A stretch of DNA of 64,000 nt from Brevibacillus sp. SYP-B805 (GCF_011059135.1 NZ_JAALGD010000008.1:1-64000); one strand, 5' to 3'. Counted from the first letter of the stretch, positions 34,469-44,327 are shown. Notes: generated by a model from the letters alone, not told the origin. A program made the numbers and translations.

Positions 34469-36529
34469 TTGACAACAAAGCATAAACCCAACCGTTTAGC
34501 TAATGAAAAATCCCCCTACCTTCTGCAGCACGCTTACAACCCCGTAGACTGGTTCCCTTGGTCTGACGAGGCGTTTGAAAAAGCGAAGCGCGAAAACAAG
34601 CCGATTTTTCTATCTATAGGCTACTCCACCTGCCACTGGTGCCACGTCATGGAGCACGAATCATTCGAGGACGAAGAGGTTGCCGCGCTGTTGAACGAAC
34701 ATTTCATTTCCATCAAGGTTGATAGAGAAGAGCGTCCGGACGTGGACCATATCTACATGACTGTCTGCCAGGCGATGACCGGACACGGGGGCTGGCCGCT
34801 GACCGTGGTGATGACCCCCGAGAAAAAGCCGTTTTTTGCCGGGACGTATTTCCCCAAGGAGACCAAATGGGGGCGCACCGGGCTGATGGATATCCTGCGC
34901 ACCCTCTCCGCCATCTGGACGCAGGATCGGGCCCGGATCGAGAATCGGGTGGACCACATCCATCGTACCTTGGCCCCGCACATGTCCCGGACGGACAAGG
35001 GAACGATTCATCCGGAAATGTTGACGCAGGCTTATCAGCACTATGTGCGCCTGTTTGATCCGGAATACGGCGGGTTTGGTGACGCCCCCAAGTTCCCCAC
35101 GCCGCACAATCTGCTCTTCCTCCTGCGCCATTGGCATCTGACCGGAGAGCAGCATGCGCTCGCGATGGTGGAAAAAACGCTGGATTCCATGCATCGGGGA
35201 GGAATTTACGACCATATCGGCTACGGTTTCGCCCGTTATTCCGTCGACCGTGAATGGCTCGTCCCGCACTTTGAAAAAATGCTGTACGACAACGCCCTCC
35301 TTGCCTATACCTACCTGGAAGCCTTCCAGGCGACAGGGAACAGCCGCTACGCAGCGGTGGCACGCGAGATTTTCACCTACGTCCTGCGGGATATGACCGA
35401 TCCGGAAGGGGGCTTCTATTCCGCGGAAGATGCCGATTCGGAGGGTGAAGAAGGCAAGTTTTATGTCTGGACCCCGGAAGAAATCCGGGAGGTGCTGGGG
35501 GAAGAAGTTGGCGAGCTCTTCTGCCAGGCCTATGATATAACCCCCCAGGGCAATTTTGAAGGACACAGCATCCCCAATCTGATCAATACTCCGCTGGAAC
35601 GCTTTGCGGCCCGTATCGGGAAAGAGCCGGAGCAAGTCCGTGCTCTCCTGCAGGGAGCCAGGGAAAAGCTCTTCCACCATCGGGAAAAACGGATTCACCC
35701 CGGCAAAGATGACAAAATCCTGACCGCCTGGAACGGTTTGATGATCGCCGCTCTCGCCAAAGGCGGGAGGGTGCTTGGAGAGCCTGCCTATACAGAGGCA
35801 GCGCGTCGTGCCGTTCAGTTTGTCATGAACAAGCTGCGAAATCCGGACGGAAGGCTCCTGGCCCGCTACCGAGACGGGGAGGCGGCCTACCTTGGCTACG
35901 TGGACGATTATGCGTTTCTGATCTGGGGGCTGACGGAACTGTATGACACGACATACGAGGAGCCGTATCTCCGGCAGGCGCTGGAGCTGAATGACGATCT
36001 CCTGCGTCTCTTCTGGGATGAGCAGGACGGCGGGCTGTTCTTCTACGGCAGCGACGGGGAACGATTGATCGCTCGTCCCAAAGAGATCTATGACGGGGCG
36101 ACGCCGTCCGGCAACGGCGTATCCGCTTATAATTTCCTGCGGCTGTACCAGTTGACCGGGCGCACGGATCTGCGGGAGAAAGCAGAGCAACTGCTGGAGG
36201 CGTTCGCCGGCGGCATCCGGCATTATCCGCCCGGGTACAGCTTTTCCCTGCAGGCTATCCAGCTTGCCTCCTCCCCGGTGCGTCAGGTCGTCGTGGCCGG
36301 GCCGCGTGACGATGAGCGCACCCAAGCGTTCCTGGCCCAGGTCACGAACGGGTACCAGCCGTTCACCTTTGTCCTGCTGCACGAGCCTGACAGTCCATTG
36401 CCGGAAGTGTCGGACATCGCCAGGGATAAAGGGATGCGGGAAGGAATGCCAACGGTCTATGTTTGTGAAAATTTTGCCTGCCAAGCGCCCGTGACCGATC
36501 TGGAGGGGCTGGCGGAGATGCTTCGGTAG
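34469..36529 (+). CDS. yyaL: DUF255 thioredoxin-domain protein (YyaL/SPATA20 family)
   Basis: A 686-residue protein. The N-terminal thioredoxin-like domain has NPVDWFPWS, then C55-H-W-C58 in [15 protein letters not shown] and [19 protein letters not shown]; the rest is an (alpha/alpha) barrel resembling N-acylglucosamine epimerase/glycosidase folds ([41 protein letters not shown]). The start is TTG at 34469: AGGAGG lies 9 nt upstream, and the nearby ATG is out of frame. The biochemical role of the family is not established. Confidence 0.9.
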   Translation: MTTKHKPNRLANEKSPYLLQHAYNPVDWFPWSDEAFEKAKRENKPIFLSIGYSTCHWCHVMEHESFEDEEVAALLNEHFISIKVDREERPDVDHIYMTVCQAMTGHGGWPLTVVMTPEKKPFFAGTYFPKETKWGRTGLMDILRTLSAIWTQDRARIENRVDHIHRTLAPHMSRTDKGTIHPEMLTQAYQHYVRLFDPEYGGFGDAPKFPTPHNLLFLLRHWHLTGEQHALAMVEKTLDSMHRGGIYDHIGYGFARYSVDREWLVPHFEKMLYDNALLAYTYLEAFQATGNSRYAAVAREIFTYVLRDMTDPEGGFYSAEDADSEGEEGKFYVWTPEEIREVLGEEVGELFCQAYDITPQGNFEGHSIPNLINTPLERFAARIGKEPEQVRALLQGAREKLFHHREKRIHPGKDDKILTAWNGLMIAALAKGGRVLGEPAYTEAARRAVQFVMNKLRNPDGRLLARYRDGEAAYLGYVDDYAFLIWGLTELYDTTYEEPYLRQALELNDDLLRLFWDEQDGGLFFYGSDGERLIARPKEIYDGATPSGNGVSAYNFLRLYQLTGRTDLREKAEQLLEAFAGGIRHYPPGYSFSLQAIQLASSPVRQVVVAGPRDDERTQAFLAQVTNGYQPFTFVLLHEPDSPLPEVSDIARDKGMREGMPTVYVCENFACQAPVTDLEGLAEMLR

Positions 36530-36600
36530 GGAAGACATCTGCCGACCGAAGCGATCCAGCGGCGGGGAGACCAACAGGTAGGTGCTCAGCATCCATGACA

Positions 36601-36630
36601 GAACGGACGGCTGTTCAAAGCCGTCCGTTC
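36601..36630. terminator. hairpin between convergent genes
   Basis: GAACGGACGGCT (36601-36612) and AGCCGTCCGTTC (36619-36630) pair perfectly over 6 nt. T-runs are weak on both sides, so termination efficiency is uncertain. Confidence 0.6.
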
Positions 36631-36636
36631 CGCTTC

Positions 36637-38034
36637 CTAGATGAAAAACATCGCCGCGATGGTGGTGACGATCAGGCCGATAGCGACGGGGTACAGGTTC
36701 CGGCGGGCCAGTTCAAACGGGTCGACCCCGCAGATGGCCGCTGCCGGAATCAGCGCCCAGGGGATAAGCGTTCCGCCTCCTACCCAGATCGCCGCGAGTT
36801 GGCCAAGAGCGGTCAGCGTGGCGATGCCGGTGCCCAGGCTGGCGGCAAACAGTTGGGCCACCGAACCCGCCAGCGTGATGCCCGAAAAGCCGGAACCGTC
36901 CAGGCCGGTGATGACGCCGACGACGGTTAGGGTGACGGCGGCAATCTCCTTGTTCAGCGGCAGGGTATGGGCCAACGCCACGCCCAGGTCGTTAACAATC
37001 CCCTGCGAGCCATGGGGCAAAACGTCCCCGAACACCTTGACGAATCCGCTGTCCCCCATGTAGAAAAAGGCGGCGATCGGGATGACGGGTCCGAACACCT
37101 TGAAGCCGAACTGGAACCCTTTGATCAAATATTGGGTCACTTGTTCAGGCCCGTTTCGCTTGTGGGCGAACAGGGCGACGACCAGCAGGATGAGCAGGGC
37201 CGTACCGCCAACCAGGGCGGTAGCGTCTCCGCCTTTTAAATCAAAAAGAAACATCGCGACCACATCCAGGAGGAACAGGAGCGGAACCAACAGCGCGAGC
37301 GCATTCCGTACGCTAGTGGGGAGCTCGATTGTCCTGCCGGCTGGCGCTGCCTCATGGGCAGCCGCCACCTCCTGCGAGACGATCAGCGTGCCATTCGCCA
37401 GGTCCCGCCGGAGCATCCAGAAGGCCGTCACGGTGGTGACTGCCCCCATGATGATCACCAGCGGCACGCTGGCCGAAATCACGTCGCCCACCGGAATACC
37501 GGCGGCTTTGGCTGTCAGTGTGGGAGCCCCCTGGATGATGTAGTCACCCGACAAGGCGATGCCATGGCCGAACAGGTTCATGGCCATTGCCACGCCAAGG
37601 GCGGGCAGGCCGACACGGACCGCCACAGGCAGCATGACGGCACCGATCAAGGCCACGGCGGGTGAGGGCCAGAAAAACCAGGAGATGATCATCATGACCA
37701 GTCCAATGACCCAGAATGCCAGCGCGGGATTGCGGATCAGTGCCGTCATCGGCCGGATCGCCGTCTCGTTGACACCCGTTTCGGTCAGTACATGGCTCAT
37801 GGCGACAATGATGCAGATCACCAGAATGGTGGGCAGCAGTTCTGTAATCGCATAGATGAAGCTTCCAAATATCCCCCCGACCGACGCCGTGATGGAGCCG
37901 GTGGCGGTGAGGCCGAGCAGCGCAATGCCGATGATGCAGAGCAGACTGGTGTCACGTCTGAGCACCATCATGAGAATGATGAGCAGCACAAACAGGACAT
38001 ACACCCCATGCAGTATCACGAGCGGAGCATCCAT
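36637..38034 (-). CDS. multi-span permease of the ion transporter type
   Basis: A 465-residue, very hydrophobic protein with about 11-12 membrane segments. Features such as GHGIALSGDYIIQGAP, a central cytoplasmic loop (about 215-245) and a second half with GLDGSGFSGITLAGS resemble the ion transporter superfamily (GntP, DcuC, CitMHS, NhaC relatives), probably carrying an organic anion or Na/H. I cannot choose between these. It stands alone and convergent to yyaL; GAGGGGA lies upstream of the ATG. Confidence 0.72.
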   Translation of the reverse strand: MDAPLVILHGVYVLFVLLIILMMVLRRDTSLLCIIGIALLGLTATGSITASVGGIFGSFIYAITELLPTILVICIIVAMSHVLTETGVNETAIRPMTALIRNPALAFWVIGLVMMIISWFFWPSPAVALIGAVMLPVAVRVGLPALGVAMAMNLFGHGIALSGDYIIQGAPTLTAKAAGIPVGDVISASVPLVIIMGAVTTVTAFWMLRRDLANGTLIVSQEVAAAHEAAPAGRTIELPTSVRNALALLVPLLFLLDVVAMFLFDLKGGDATALVGGTALLILLVVALFAHKRNGPEQVTQYLIKGFQFGFKVFGPVIPIAAFFYMGDSGFVKVFGDVLPHGSQGIVNDLGVALAHTLPLNKEIAAVTLTVVGVITGLDGSGFSGITLAGSVAQLFAASLGTGIATLTALGQLAAIWVGGGTLIPWALIPAAAICGVDPFELARRNLYPVAIGLIVTTIAAMFFI

Positions 38035-38250
38035 GCCGTCCCCTCCTCAGAACGCAATGTAAGGTAGACTCCCCCTTTGCAAGCAGCGTATGCGGGGGGA
38101 TAGGCATGGGTGAACGCGGAGCCCCGGGATGGCCCGCCCAACCCAGGGCGCGTATACTGGCAATTTGGTGCGTAATATGTCACCATAGGGAATGGATGAA
38201 GTATGAGAGGAGGAGAGCGGCGCATCCCCTGATCAGGCCGCCTGGACACG

Positions 38251-39555
38251 ATGAAGCTACAGACGACTCCATTGCAGCGGAAGATGGAACAAGCGATCCA
38301 TTTGCTTGAAAGCAGGTTTCTGGAACGAGGCGAACTGATTCGACTGCTGCTGCTCGGGATCATGAGCGGCGAAAACGCCCTTCTCATCGGCCCACCCGGC
38401 ACGGCCAAGTCTCAGATGGCCCGCGCAATCGCCCAGCTGTTCGGCTCCGAGCATTGGTTTGAGTATCTGTTGACGCGCTTCACCACGCCGGACGAGATCT
38501 TTGGTCCCGTTTCGCTGCAGCAGTTAAAACAGGATCAATATGTTCGAAAGACAGCGGGCTACCTGCCGTCCGCGCAGTTCGCCTTTCTTGACGAGATTTT
38601 CAAGGCCAACAGCGCCATTCTGAACGCGCTGCTGTCGATCTTGAATGAGCGCCTCTATTTTAACGGCCGGGAAAAGGAACATGTCCCGCTTCACTTTCTC
38701 ATCGCCGCCTCCAATGAGCTGCCGGATGAGAACGAGCAGCTGGCTGCTTTGTACGACCGTTTCCTCATCCGCTACGAAGTGACCTATTTGCAGCATGCGT
38801 CCAGCTACGAAGCGATGTTCAACCTGCCGAAAGAGCCGCTGCCGGTGGTCTTTTCCCTTTATGACAGCAAGGATGTTCAGGCCGCCGCCAGCAGTGTGGA
38901 GCTGCCGGAGGGGCTCGTCTATTTTCTTTATCGCCTGAAGCAGGACATGGAAGAAAAAGAAATGGTGCTGTCCGACCGGCGGCTCAGCAAGATCGCCCAT
39001 GTCTGGAAAACCTCGGCCGCTCTGCACGGGCGTGATCGCGTGTCGATCTGGGACACCATCTTTACCCCCCACATGCTGTGGGACGTCCCGGAGGACCTGC
39101 CAGTCCTGCGGGAGATGTTTGAGGCCCGTTTCATGGAAGCGCTGAAGGAAGAGATCGACAGCGAACTGCCGCTGCGCCGCTACAACCGGATTGCGAACCG
39201 CTGGCTGGAGAAGGAGGCGGAGCTGCACGCCTTCCAGTTCAAAAAAGAGATCGGCGCCAAAATGGGCAAGGAGGCAGCCGAGACGTACCGGTCCATGCTG
39301 GAGGAATGCCGCCAGGAGCTGGAAGAGACGGCCCGCGAGCTGCGCGGCAGACTGCTGCAATGGCTGGAAAAGGAAAAAGATCTGGCGTCGTACATCCGGG
39401 AGAAAAATTACCTGATCGACAATGTGGACAAATATGCGGTGAAATATGCCCACCTGCGGATGGAAGGCGAACGGATCCTGCAGGTGCTGCAGGGGCTGTA
39501 CCGGACGATCTTTGACAGGGAAATCCCCGGATGCGAATACGACTATACCCTGTAA
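38251..39555 (+). CDS. MoxR-family AAA+ ATPase (RavA-like)
   Basis: A 434-residue AAA+ protein with Walker A IGPPGTAKSQM, Walker B FAFLDEIFKANSAILNALL, sensor 1 IAASNELPDENEQ and DRFLIRYEV. The segment LLTRFTTPDEIFGPVSL is the MoxR/RavA signature. The C-terminal half is a charged helical region, as in RavA. It is followed 18 bp later by a VWA-domain partner, the RavA-ViaA arrangement, which in E. coli acts as a chaperone-like pair for respiratory complexes and copes with membrane stress. No good ribosome-binding site precedes the ATG; an in-frame stop at 38230 limits the alternatives. Confidence 0.88.
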   Translation: MKLQTTPLQRKMEQAIHLLESRFLERGELIRLLLLGIMSGENALLIGPPGTAKSQMARAIAQLFGSEHWFEYLLTRFTTPDEIFGPVSLQQLKQDQYVRKTAGYLPSAQFAFLDEIFKANSAILNALLSILNERLYFNGREKEHVPLHFLIAASNELPDENEQLAALYDRFLIRYEVTYLQHASSYEAMFNLPKEPLPVVFSLYDSKDVQAAASSVELPEGLVYFLYRLKQDMEEKEMVLSDRRLSKIAHVWKTSAALHGRDRVSIWDTIFTPHMLWDVPEDLPVLREMFEARFMEALKEEIDSELPLRRYNRIANRWLEKEAELHAFQFKKEIGAKMGKEAAETYRSMLEECRQELEETARELRGRLLQWLEKEKDLASYIREKNYLIDNVDKYAVKYAHLRMEGERILQVLQGLYRTIFDREIPGCEYDYTL

Positions 39556-39573
39556 CGATGGGGAGGAGCACGC

Positions 39574-41277
39574 GTGATCATACGTTGCAACCGGGTTGAT
39601 CGCTACTTGTTTGACGCGTATTATCATTCGTCCCGCGTCGCGCAGGAATGGGTGCGGGAAGCGAAAGCGAGAGCCCCCTGGTTTGACCGGGAGCTGTTGG
39701 CCGATTTCTTCCTCTGCTTCTATCTGCCGCAGCCGGAGGTGGATCAGACGAAGGAGGCCACCCCGTTTCATCGGTGGATGGTCCAAACCCTGCGCCGCCA
39801 GTACTTTTACCGAACCATTCACCCCCGGACGGTAGGGCGGGAGACCGCCGCGTTCAAGACGGCGATCAAAGCACTGATGTGGCTCACGCGGACGTATGCA
39901 GAGGAGGTAGAGAAGCGGGAGAAGGAGCAGCAGCCCCTCTTCCAGGGATTTCAGCCGAAGCAGGGCCGGCAGGGAGAAGAGCAGGCCAACCTGGTCGAAC
40001 GCTTGACGGAAAAGCAGATCGAACGGTTGAAATTAATGGGGTATACCCTGCAGCAGGGGAAGCGGCTGGTTGAGGAGAAGCAGGAAGCCGCCGACACCCG
40101 CCCCCTGGTCGAAACGGAAATCCAGGCCCTGCGCCGCCGGATCGAAGAGATGCGGGAAGAAATGAAGGTAAATTTTCAAAAGCGCGGCAAGCTGCTGCAA
40201 AAGATCAAGAAGACGGAAGAGGAGCTGGCCCAGCGCGAAAAACAGCATGAGCGCCTGCTGCGGCAGGAAAAGGAAGCGATCGCGGCGATCGAGCAGGAAT
40301 TGGGCCAATGGCTGGAACGTTCACTGCAGGAAACCCTGTCCGGCGAAGAGGAGGAAAGCGCCTTTCTGCACGAACTGCTCCTGGCCAGCCAGCGCTTTGC
40401 CAACCGGCGCTGGGGAAGCGAACTGGGAAAATTGCGCCGCCAAACCCTGGAGCATTATTTGAAATGGGTGGAAAAGCTGAAGCGCCATCCCGACCTGCTG
40501 GCCTTTCTGGAAGAAGTCGGCCGTAATGTGCAGCATTTCCGGTTGAAGCGCAAAGAGATCCGCTCCCAGCAGATACCGGAGGAATACTATGACCTGCGCC
40601 AGTCGGGGGACATCTCCCATCTGCTGCCGAGCGAGGCCGTCCTGCTGGCCGATCCGGACTGGGAGAACTATTTTCTGCTTAAGTGGGTGGAAGAGAAGCT
40701 GCTTACCTACGACACCGTCGGCTGGATCGAACAGCCGCCGAAAGGGCCGGTCGTCTGCATGCTGGACACGTCCCACTCGATGCGCGGCAGCAAGCTGCGG
40801 CTGGCCCAATTGTTTGTCATGACCTTTGCCGCATTGAGCCTGTTGGAAAAGCGGGATGTCTGGCTGCTGTTGTTTGGCGCGCGGGGTGAGCTGAAAGAGC
40901 AGCAGCTATATTGGCGCAGACCGGACTGGCCCGCTTTTTACGCGCTGGCGCAGATGGCGTTCGGGGGAGGTACCCACTTCGATGCCCCCCTCAGGCGCGC
41001 CATTCAGATCTCGGACGATTATCCCGCCTTTCGCGGAGCGGATTTTGTCATGGTGACGGACGGGGTAGGGGGGATATCGCTCCCTGTACAGACGCTGCTG
41101 GCCGATTTGGCCCGGCGGAAACAGGTGCGCCTGCATACCCTGATTATCGGGTCAGCCCGGCAGCACCTGGTGCAGAAATACGATATCCTGGGCGTCTCCC
41201 ACACGGTCCGTTTCGCCGCCACCTGGGAGGCAAAAGATGAACCGAATACCGCCTTGCTGCTGGATGTGTTTCAATAG
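39574..41277 (+). CDS. VWA-domain protein (ViaA-like)
   Basis: A 567-residue protein. The N-terminal two thirds are helical and charged, with a long predicted coiled coil (about 155-255). The C-terminal von Willebrand A domain has the MIDAS motif DTSHS in VVCMLDTSHSMRGSK, then GGGTHFDAPL and MVTDGVGG, so metal-dependent binding is intact. The GTG at 39574 follows GGGGAGGAG. It is the partner of the MoxR ATPase and ends at a strong terminator. Confidence 0.87.
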   Translation: MIIRCNRVDRYLFDAYYHSSRVAQEWVREAKARAPWFDRELLADFFLCFYLPQPEVDQTKEATPFHRWMVQTLRRQYFYRTIHPRTVGRETAAFKTAIKALMWLTRTYAEEVEKREKEQQPLFQGFQPKQGRQGEEQANLVERLTEKQIERLKLMGYTLQQGKRLVEEKQEAADTRPLVETEIQALRRRIEEMREEMKVNFQKRGKLLQKIKKTEEELAQREKQHERLLRQEKEAIAAIEQELGQWLERSLQETLSGEEEESAFLHELLLASQRFANRRWGSELGKLRRQTLEHYLKWVEKLKRHPDLLAFLEEVGRNVQHFRLKRKEIRSQQIPEEYYDLRQSGDISHLLPSEAVLLADPDWENYFLLKWVEEKLLTYDTVGWIEQPPKGPVVCMLDTSHSMRGSKLRLAQLFVMTFAALSLLEKRDVWLLLFGARGELKEQQLYWRRPDWPAFYALAQMAFGGGTHFDAPLRRAIQISDDYPAFRGADFVMVTDGVGGISLPVQTLLADLARRKQVRLHTLIIGSARQHLVQKYDILGVSHTVRFAATWEAKDEPNTALLLDVFQ

Positions 41278-41278
41278 C

Positions 41279-41315
41279 AAAAGCCTGAGCAAACGAAAAA
41301 TGCTCAGGCTTTTAT
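41279..41315 (+). terminator. terminator of the MoxR-VWA operon
   Basis: AAAAGCCTGAGCA (41279-41291) and TGCTCAGGCTTTTA (41301-41314) form a 12-13 bp stem with a terminal T-run. Confidence 0.88.
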
Positions 41316-41391
41316 CTTGCAGTTCCTGCGCATCCGCTCGGCGAATATCGGTCATGGGCCGGCAGCTGCCCCGGCGCTGCCGGCAGCATCT

Positions 41392-42270
41392 TCAACCAAC
41401 CCGCGACAAGAGCGAACGGCCAAATTCCAGTTCTTGAAATTTGGCGGTCACGCGCTTCACATCATACTCCCACTCCGCCTCTTCCAGGGAAATGTCGACC
41501 GGCACGTCGCAGAAGATCGTGGCCAGCTTTCGGCTTAAAAATACCAGTTCCCGGTTTTCCTCCAATTTTGTCCGCAATTTGGGCGTACACTTGTCCAGAT
41601 TGGTATAAAGACCATCGAGGCTGCCATGCTCGATCACCAGCTTCAACGCCGTCTTTTCCCCGATCCCGGGACAGCCGGGAATACAATCGGAAGCGTCACC
41701 CTGCAGGGCTTTGACATCCACCACCTGCTCCGGAGTAATGCCCCGCATAGCTAGCAGGCTCTCCGGGGAATAATGTTCATGCTTGCCGCCATTCTTCAGG
41801 ATCTTGACATGGACAAGATCGCGGACAAGCTGCAAGCTGTCATAATCACCGGTGGCAATGACAACCTGATGCCCTTGCTCGGCGTATCGTTTGCTCAGGG
41901 TACCGAGAATATCGTCACCCTCATACCCGTGATGGCCGACATTCGGCACGGAAAAGGCGTCCGTGATCTCCTTCACCAGGTCAAACTGCGGGATCAGCTC
42001 GGCGGGCGGGTCGTTCCTGTTTGCCTTGTAGCCGTTGTACCACTGGCTGCGGACAAGCGTTTCCCGTTCGGCCACGTCCCATCCAACGATCAGGTGGGTC
42101 GGACGAACCATCTCCGCGTAATCGAGCATCATCTTCGTAAAGCCGTACACCGCATTCGTATAGACGCCGGTGGACGTTTGGCGGATGCCGCCCGCCCAGG
42201 CGGAGGCATAATAGGCACGAAACAGAAAGCTCATGCCATCGATCAGCAAAATTTTGTGGCAGTCATTCAC
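41392..42270 (-). CDS. ypcP: 5'-3' exonuclease (YpcP-like, PolA N-domain family)
   Basis: A 292-residue FEN-type nuclease. It shows [39 protein letters not shown], the acidic metal cluster [11 protein letters not shown] and [11 protein letters not shown], and the helix-hairpin-helix [28 protein letters not shown]. It degrades RNA primers or flaps and functions beside PolA and RNase HI. The start is GTG at 42270 behind AAGGAG with 9-nt spacing. Confidence 0.9.
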   Translation of the reverse strand: MNDCHKILLIDGMSFLFRAYYASAWAGGIRQTSTGVYTNAVYGFTKMMLDYAEMVRPTHLIVGWDVAERETLVRSQWYNGYKANRNDPPAELIPQFDLVKEITDAFSVPNVGHHGYEGDDILGTLSKRYAEQGHQVVIATGDYDSLQLVRDLVHVKILKNGGKHEHYSPESLLAMRGITPEQVVDVKALQGDASDCIPGCPGIGEKTALKLVIEHGSLDGLYTNLDKCTPKLRTKLEENRELVFLSRKLATIFCDVPVDISLEEAEWEYDVKRVTAKFQELEFGRSLLSRVG

Positions 42271-42407
42271 CGCAAGCGACTCCTTTGCACATGTTCTTCC
42301 TGTCCATTATAGCACATCCGTCCATGCTTACAGATTTTACATCGTGTCCGATCGTATGGTTTGGCCGTCCAGAGGGATGATAGTAACACAAGGCGAACCC
42401 CCATCGT

Positions 42408-42465
42408 CTCCGCGGTCTCACTGGAGAGAAGCCATCTGGCTGACGGTTCGATTCCGTCCCGGGAG
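42408..42465 (+). pseudogene. tRNA-like remnant
   Basis: A D-arm-like hairpin (TCTC-ACTGG-AGAGA, 42416-42429) is followed by a perfect T-arm (GACGG, loop TTCGATT, CCGTC, 42442-42458) and a 3' acceptor-like CCGGGAG. The 5' arm CTCCGCG pairs only partly. Only 12 nt separate the two arms, so a full anticodon arm is missing. It is not a functional tRNA; it looks like a deletion derivative, though chance cannot be excluded. Confidence 0.4.
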
Positions 42466-42496
42466 AAAAAATCAAACGGTTAAGGAGGCATCACAC

Positions 42497-42697
42497 ATGG
42501 CTAACCAAGGTGGAAGCAGAAACAATCTGTTGGTACCTCAAGCAAACCAAGCTCTCGACCAATTGAAGTATGAGATTGCCGCAGAGTTTGGTGTAAATCT
42601 CGGTGCAGACACCACCTCCCGTCAAAACGGTTCTGTCGGTGGCGAAATCACCAAGCGCCTTGTGAGCTTCGCTGAACAACAACTGTCCGGCCGCTAA
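42497..42697 (+). CDS. alpha/beta-type small acid-soluble spore protein
   Basis: A 66-residue SASP that coats and protects DNA in the dormant spore core. Family blocks are [35 protein letters not shown] and the GPR protease site region EIAAEFG. TAAGGAGG with 8-nt spacing fixes the ATG at 42497. It should be transcribed in the forespore by sigma-G; I could not place a convincing promoter. A short terminator follows. Confidence 0.95.
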   Translation: MANQGGSRNNLLVPQANQALDQLKYEIAAEFGVNLGADTTSRQNGSVGGEITKRLVSFAEQQLSGR

Positions 42698-42755
42698 GTC
42701 GAACCGTCCACCTCTAGGGTAAGTGAAGAAAATTTCATAGCATGGATGGAACGAA

Positions 42756-42777
42756 GGGTCCCGATTGGGGCCCTTTT
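42756..42777 (+). terminator. terminator of the SASP gene
   Basis: GGGTCCC (42756-42762) and GGGGCCC (42767-42773) pair with one G-T wobble over a 4-nt loop, followed by TTTT. Confidence 0.7.
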
Positions 42778-42881
42778 GCTTGCACATGCGCCCTTTCTTG
42801 GCGAAGCAGTACAAACACACAAGCGCATTCGCGGACTAGTCATATGGTAAAGTGTGATAGCACAAGAAGGAGGTGGAATGT

Positions 42882-42962
42882 ATGTCATGCAGCAACGATT
42901 TCATCCTCGTGCTGGTGTTATTTATCCTCCTTGTCATCGTCGGTGCGACTTCATGTGATTGA
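42882..42962 (+). CDS. YjcZ-like sporulation micropeptide
   Basis: A 26-residue peptide: a short polar start (MSCSNDF), one hydrophobic span (ILVLVLFILLVIVG) and ATSCD. Composition and the VLFILL-IVG core match the YjcZ family of small spore-associated membrane peptides. AAGGAGG with exactly 8-nt spacing to the ATG at 42882 strongly supports translation. An overlapping ATG at 42878 reads a different, non-hydrophobic frame with worse spacing. Confidence 0.8.
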   Translation: MSCSNDFILVLVLFILLVIVGATSCD

Positions 42963-42990
42963 TGAAGAGGAATGAAGGGGGGAAGAGCGC

Positions 42991-43254
42991 ATGAAGAAGA
43001 GGGAATTAAGAAAACTGCTGAAACAGAATCCGGAGTTTGAAGCTTGGCTGCAAAAGGATCCAGCCAGGCTCTCTGAGTTGAAAGCCAATCCAGCCTCCGC
43101 TCAGGAATTATTCAGACGGTGGAGCATCAGCAGACGCATGTTTGATTTCGATTCCATCACCGAAAAAACCAAGCGTGCCAAAGATGTGCTCACCAATTTC
43201 CAATCCATCCTGGAAGTAATGTCCGAATATGCGAAAAAGGAAGAACTGTTTTAA
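42991..43254 (+). CDS. 87-residue protein of unknown function, spore-gene neighbourhood
   Basis: A helical, charged, soluble protein (KKRELRKLLKQNPEFEAWLQKDPARL at the start, a second helix with TEKTKRAKDVLTNFQSILEVM). GGGGGGAAGAG precedes the ATG. It resembles small YlbD/YppE-like sporulation proteins in size and composition, but I cannot match a family. Position 28 bp after the YjcZ-like gene suggests shared sporulation expression. Confidence 0.72.
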   Translation: MKKRELRKLLKQNPEFEAWLQKDPARLSELKANPASAQELFRRWSISRRMFDFDSITEKTKRAKDVLTNFQSILEVMSEYAKKEELF

Positions 43255-43409
43255 GGGCTCGCTCACAGGCGGACCCTCTTTTTTTGAGGGAGCCTTCCCG
43301 GGAACGTACGACGCCCAGTCCCGCTCTCCCGCACCGTGTCGGGTTTTTCCCTTTTTGCGGGCAAACCATGGGAAAATTTGTTATACTGATCCAGAGGGGG
43401 GAAGGTCAA

Positions 43410-44291
43410 ATGTGGTTATCGGCAAAAGTAGCGTCACTTTTGATCGGGTTCAGCATGATGCTCGGCGTCAGCTCCATTGGACTAGCTGTCGCGCCGGTTG
43501 AAACGGCAAGCACGATGTGGAAACAGCAGGTGGACTTGCGCGTTCAGCCTGCCCGTACCTACCCGGGCGATGTCCTGTTCGTCCGGAGCAAAAACGCCCG
43601 TGCCGTCACCCTGTTTCAAAAAACATACAATCTGATTCCGTCATCCGGGGAATATGTTCGGTTTATCCCCGTTCCGATCGACACGAAACCGGCTGTCTAT
43701 CCCCTCCAGACCGCCGACGGGAAAGCCCGAACGCAGGTCACGGTCCAGCCGAAAACATTTGCGGTCGATGCCATCACCGTCAGCCAGCAGATGAACAGCA
43801 TGCGGCAAAACACAGCCCGCATCAATGCCGACCAGCAAAAGATCTATCGAGCCCGATCCACATCCGCGCCGGTGCCGTATTTTGAAGGAGCGTTTGTCAT
43901 GCCGGTGCAGGGAAGGCTGACCACCCCGTACGGTTATCAGCGCGTGGTGAACGGCAAACCGGAAAGCAGACATCTGGCCATCGACATCGCCAACAAAGAG
44001 GGGACCCCCGTGGTCGCCAGCAACAACGGGAAAGTCGTGCTGGCCGAACCCCTTTATTTGACCGGCAATACCATCATGATCGATCACGGGCTGAACCTGT
44101 TTTCCTCTTACGCCCACCTGTCCAAACTGGAGGTAAAACCCGGCCAGCTCGTAAAAAAAGGGCAGGTGATCGGCCGCGTCGGCACCACCGGTTTTTCCAC
44201 CGGTCCGCACCTGCATTATGCGATGCTTATCGGCAACACCTTCATCAATCCCAATCCGTTCTTCTCCGCATCGCCGTATCAGTGGAAGTAG
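43410..44291 (+). CDS. M23-family peptidoglycan endopeptidase
   Basis: A 293-residue exported LytM/M23 protein. The N-terminus is a signal or anchor segment (AKVASLLIGFSMMLGVSSIGLAVA); an unassigned strand-rich region (about 35-150) precedes the M23 domain with zinc ligands HLAIDIA (HxxxD) and HLHYAM (HxH). All four metal ligands are present, so it should be an active D,L- or glycyl-type endopeptidase acting on the cell wall. GGGGGGAAGG precedes the ATG; a TATACT -10 is at about 43383. Confidence 0.88.
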   Translation: MWLSAKVASLLIGFSMMLGVSSIGLAVAPVETASTMWKQQVDLRVQPARTYPGDVLFVRSKNARAVTLFQKTYNLIPSSGEYVRFIPVPIDTKPAVYPLQTADGKARTQVTVQPKTFAVDAITVSQQMNSMRQNTARINADQQKIYRARSTSAPVPYFEGAFVMPVQGRLTTPYGYQRVVNGKPESRHLAIDIANKEGTPVVASNNGKVVLAEPLYLTGNTIMIDHGLNLFSSYAHLSKLEVKPGQLVKKGQVIGRVGTTGFSTGPHLHYAMLIGNTFINPNPFFSASPYQWK

Positions 44292-44327
44292 GGGAGAAAA
44301 ACGTTCTTGCATCGGAGGTTTGTCAAC

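Noticed and set aside
42408-42465. Functional tRNA gene
   Set aside because: There is no room for an anticodon arm and the acceptor stem pairs poorly; kept only as a remnant.
43273-43292. Terminator CCCTC-T7-GAGGG after the 87-residue gene
   Set aside because: The stem is only 5 bp and the T-run is in the loop rather than after the stem.
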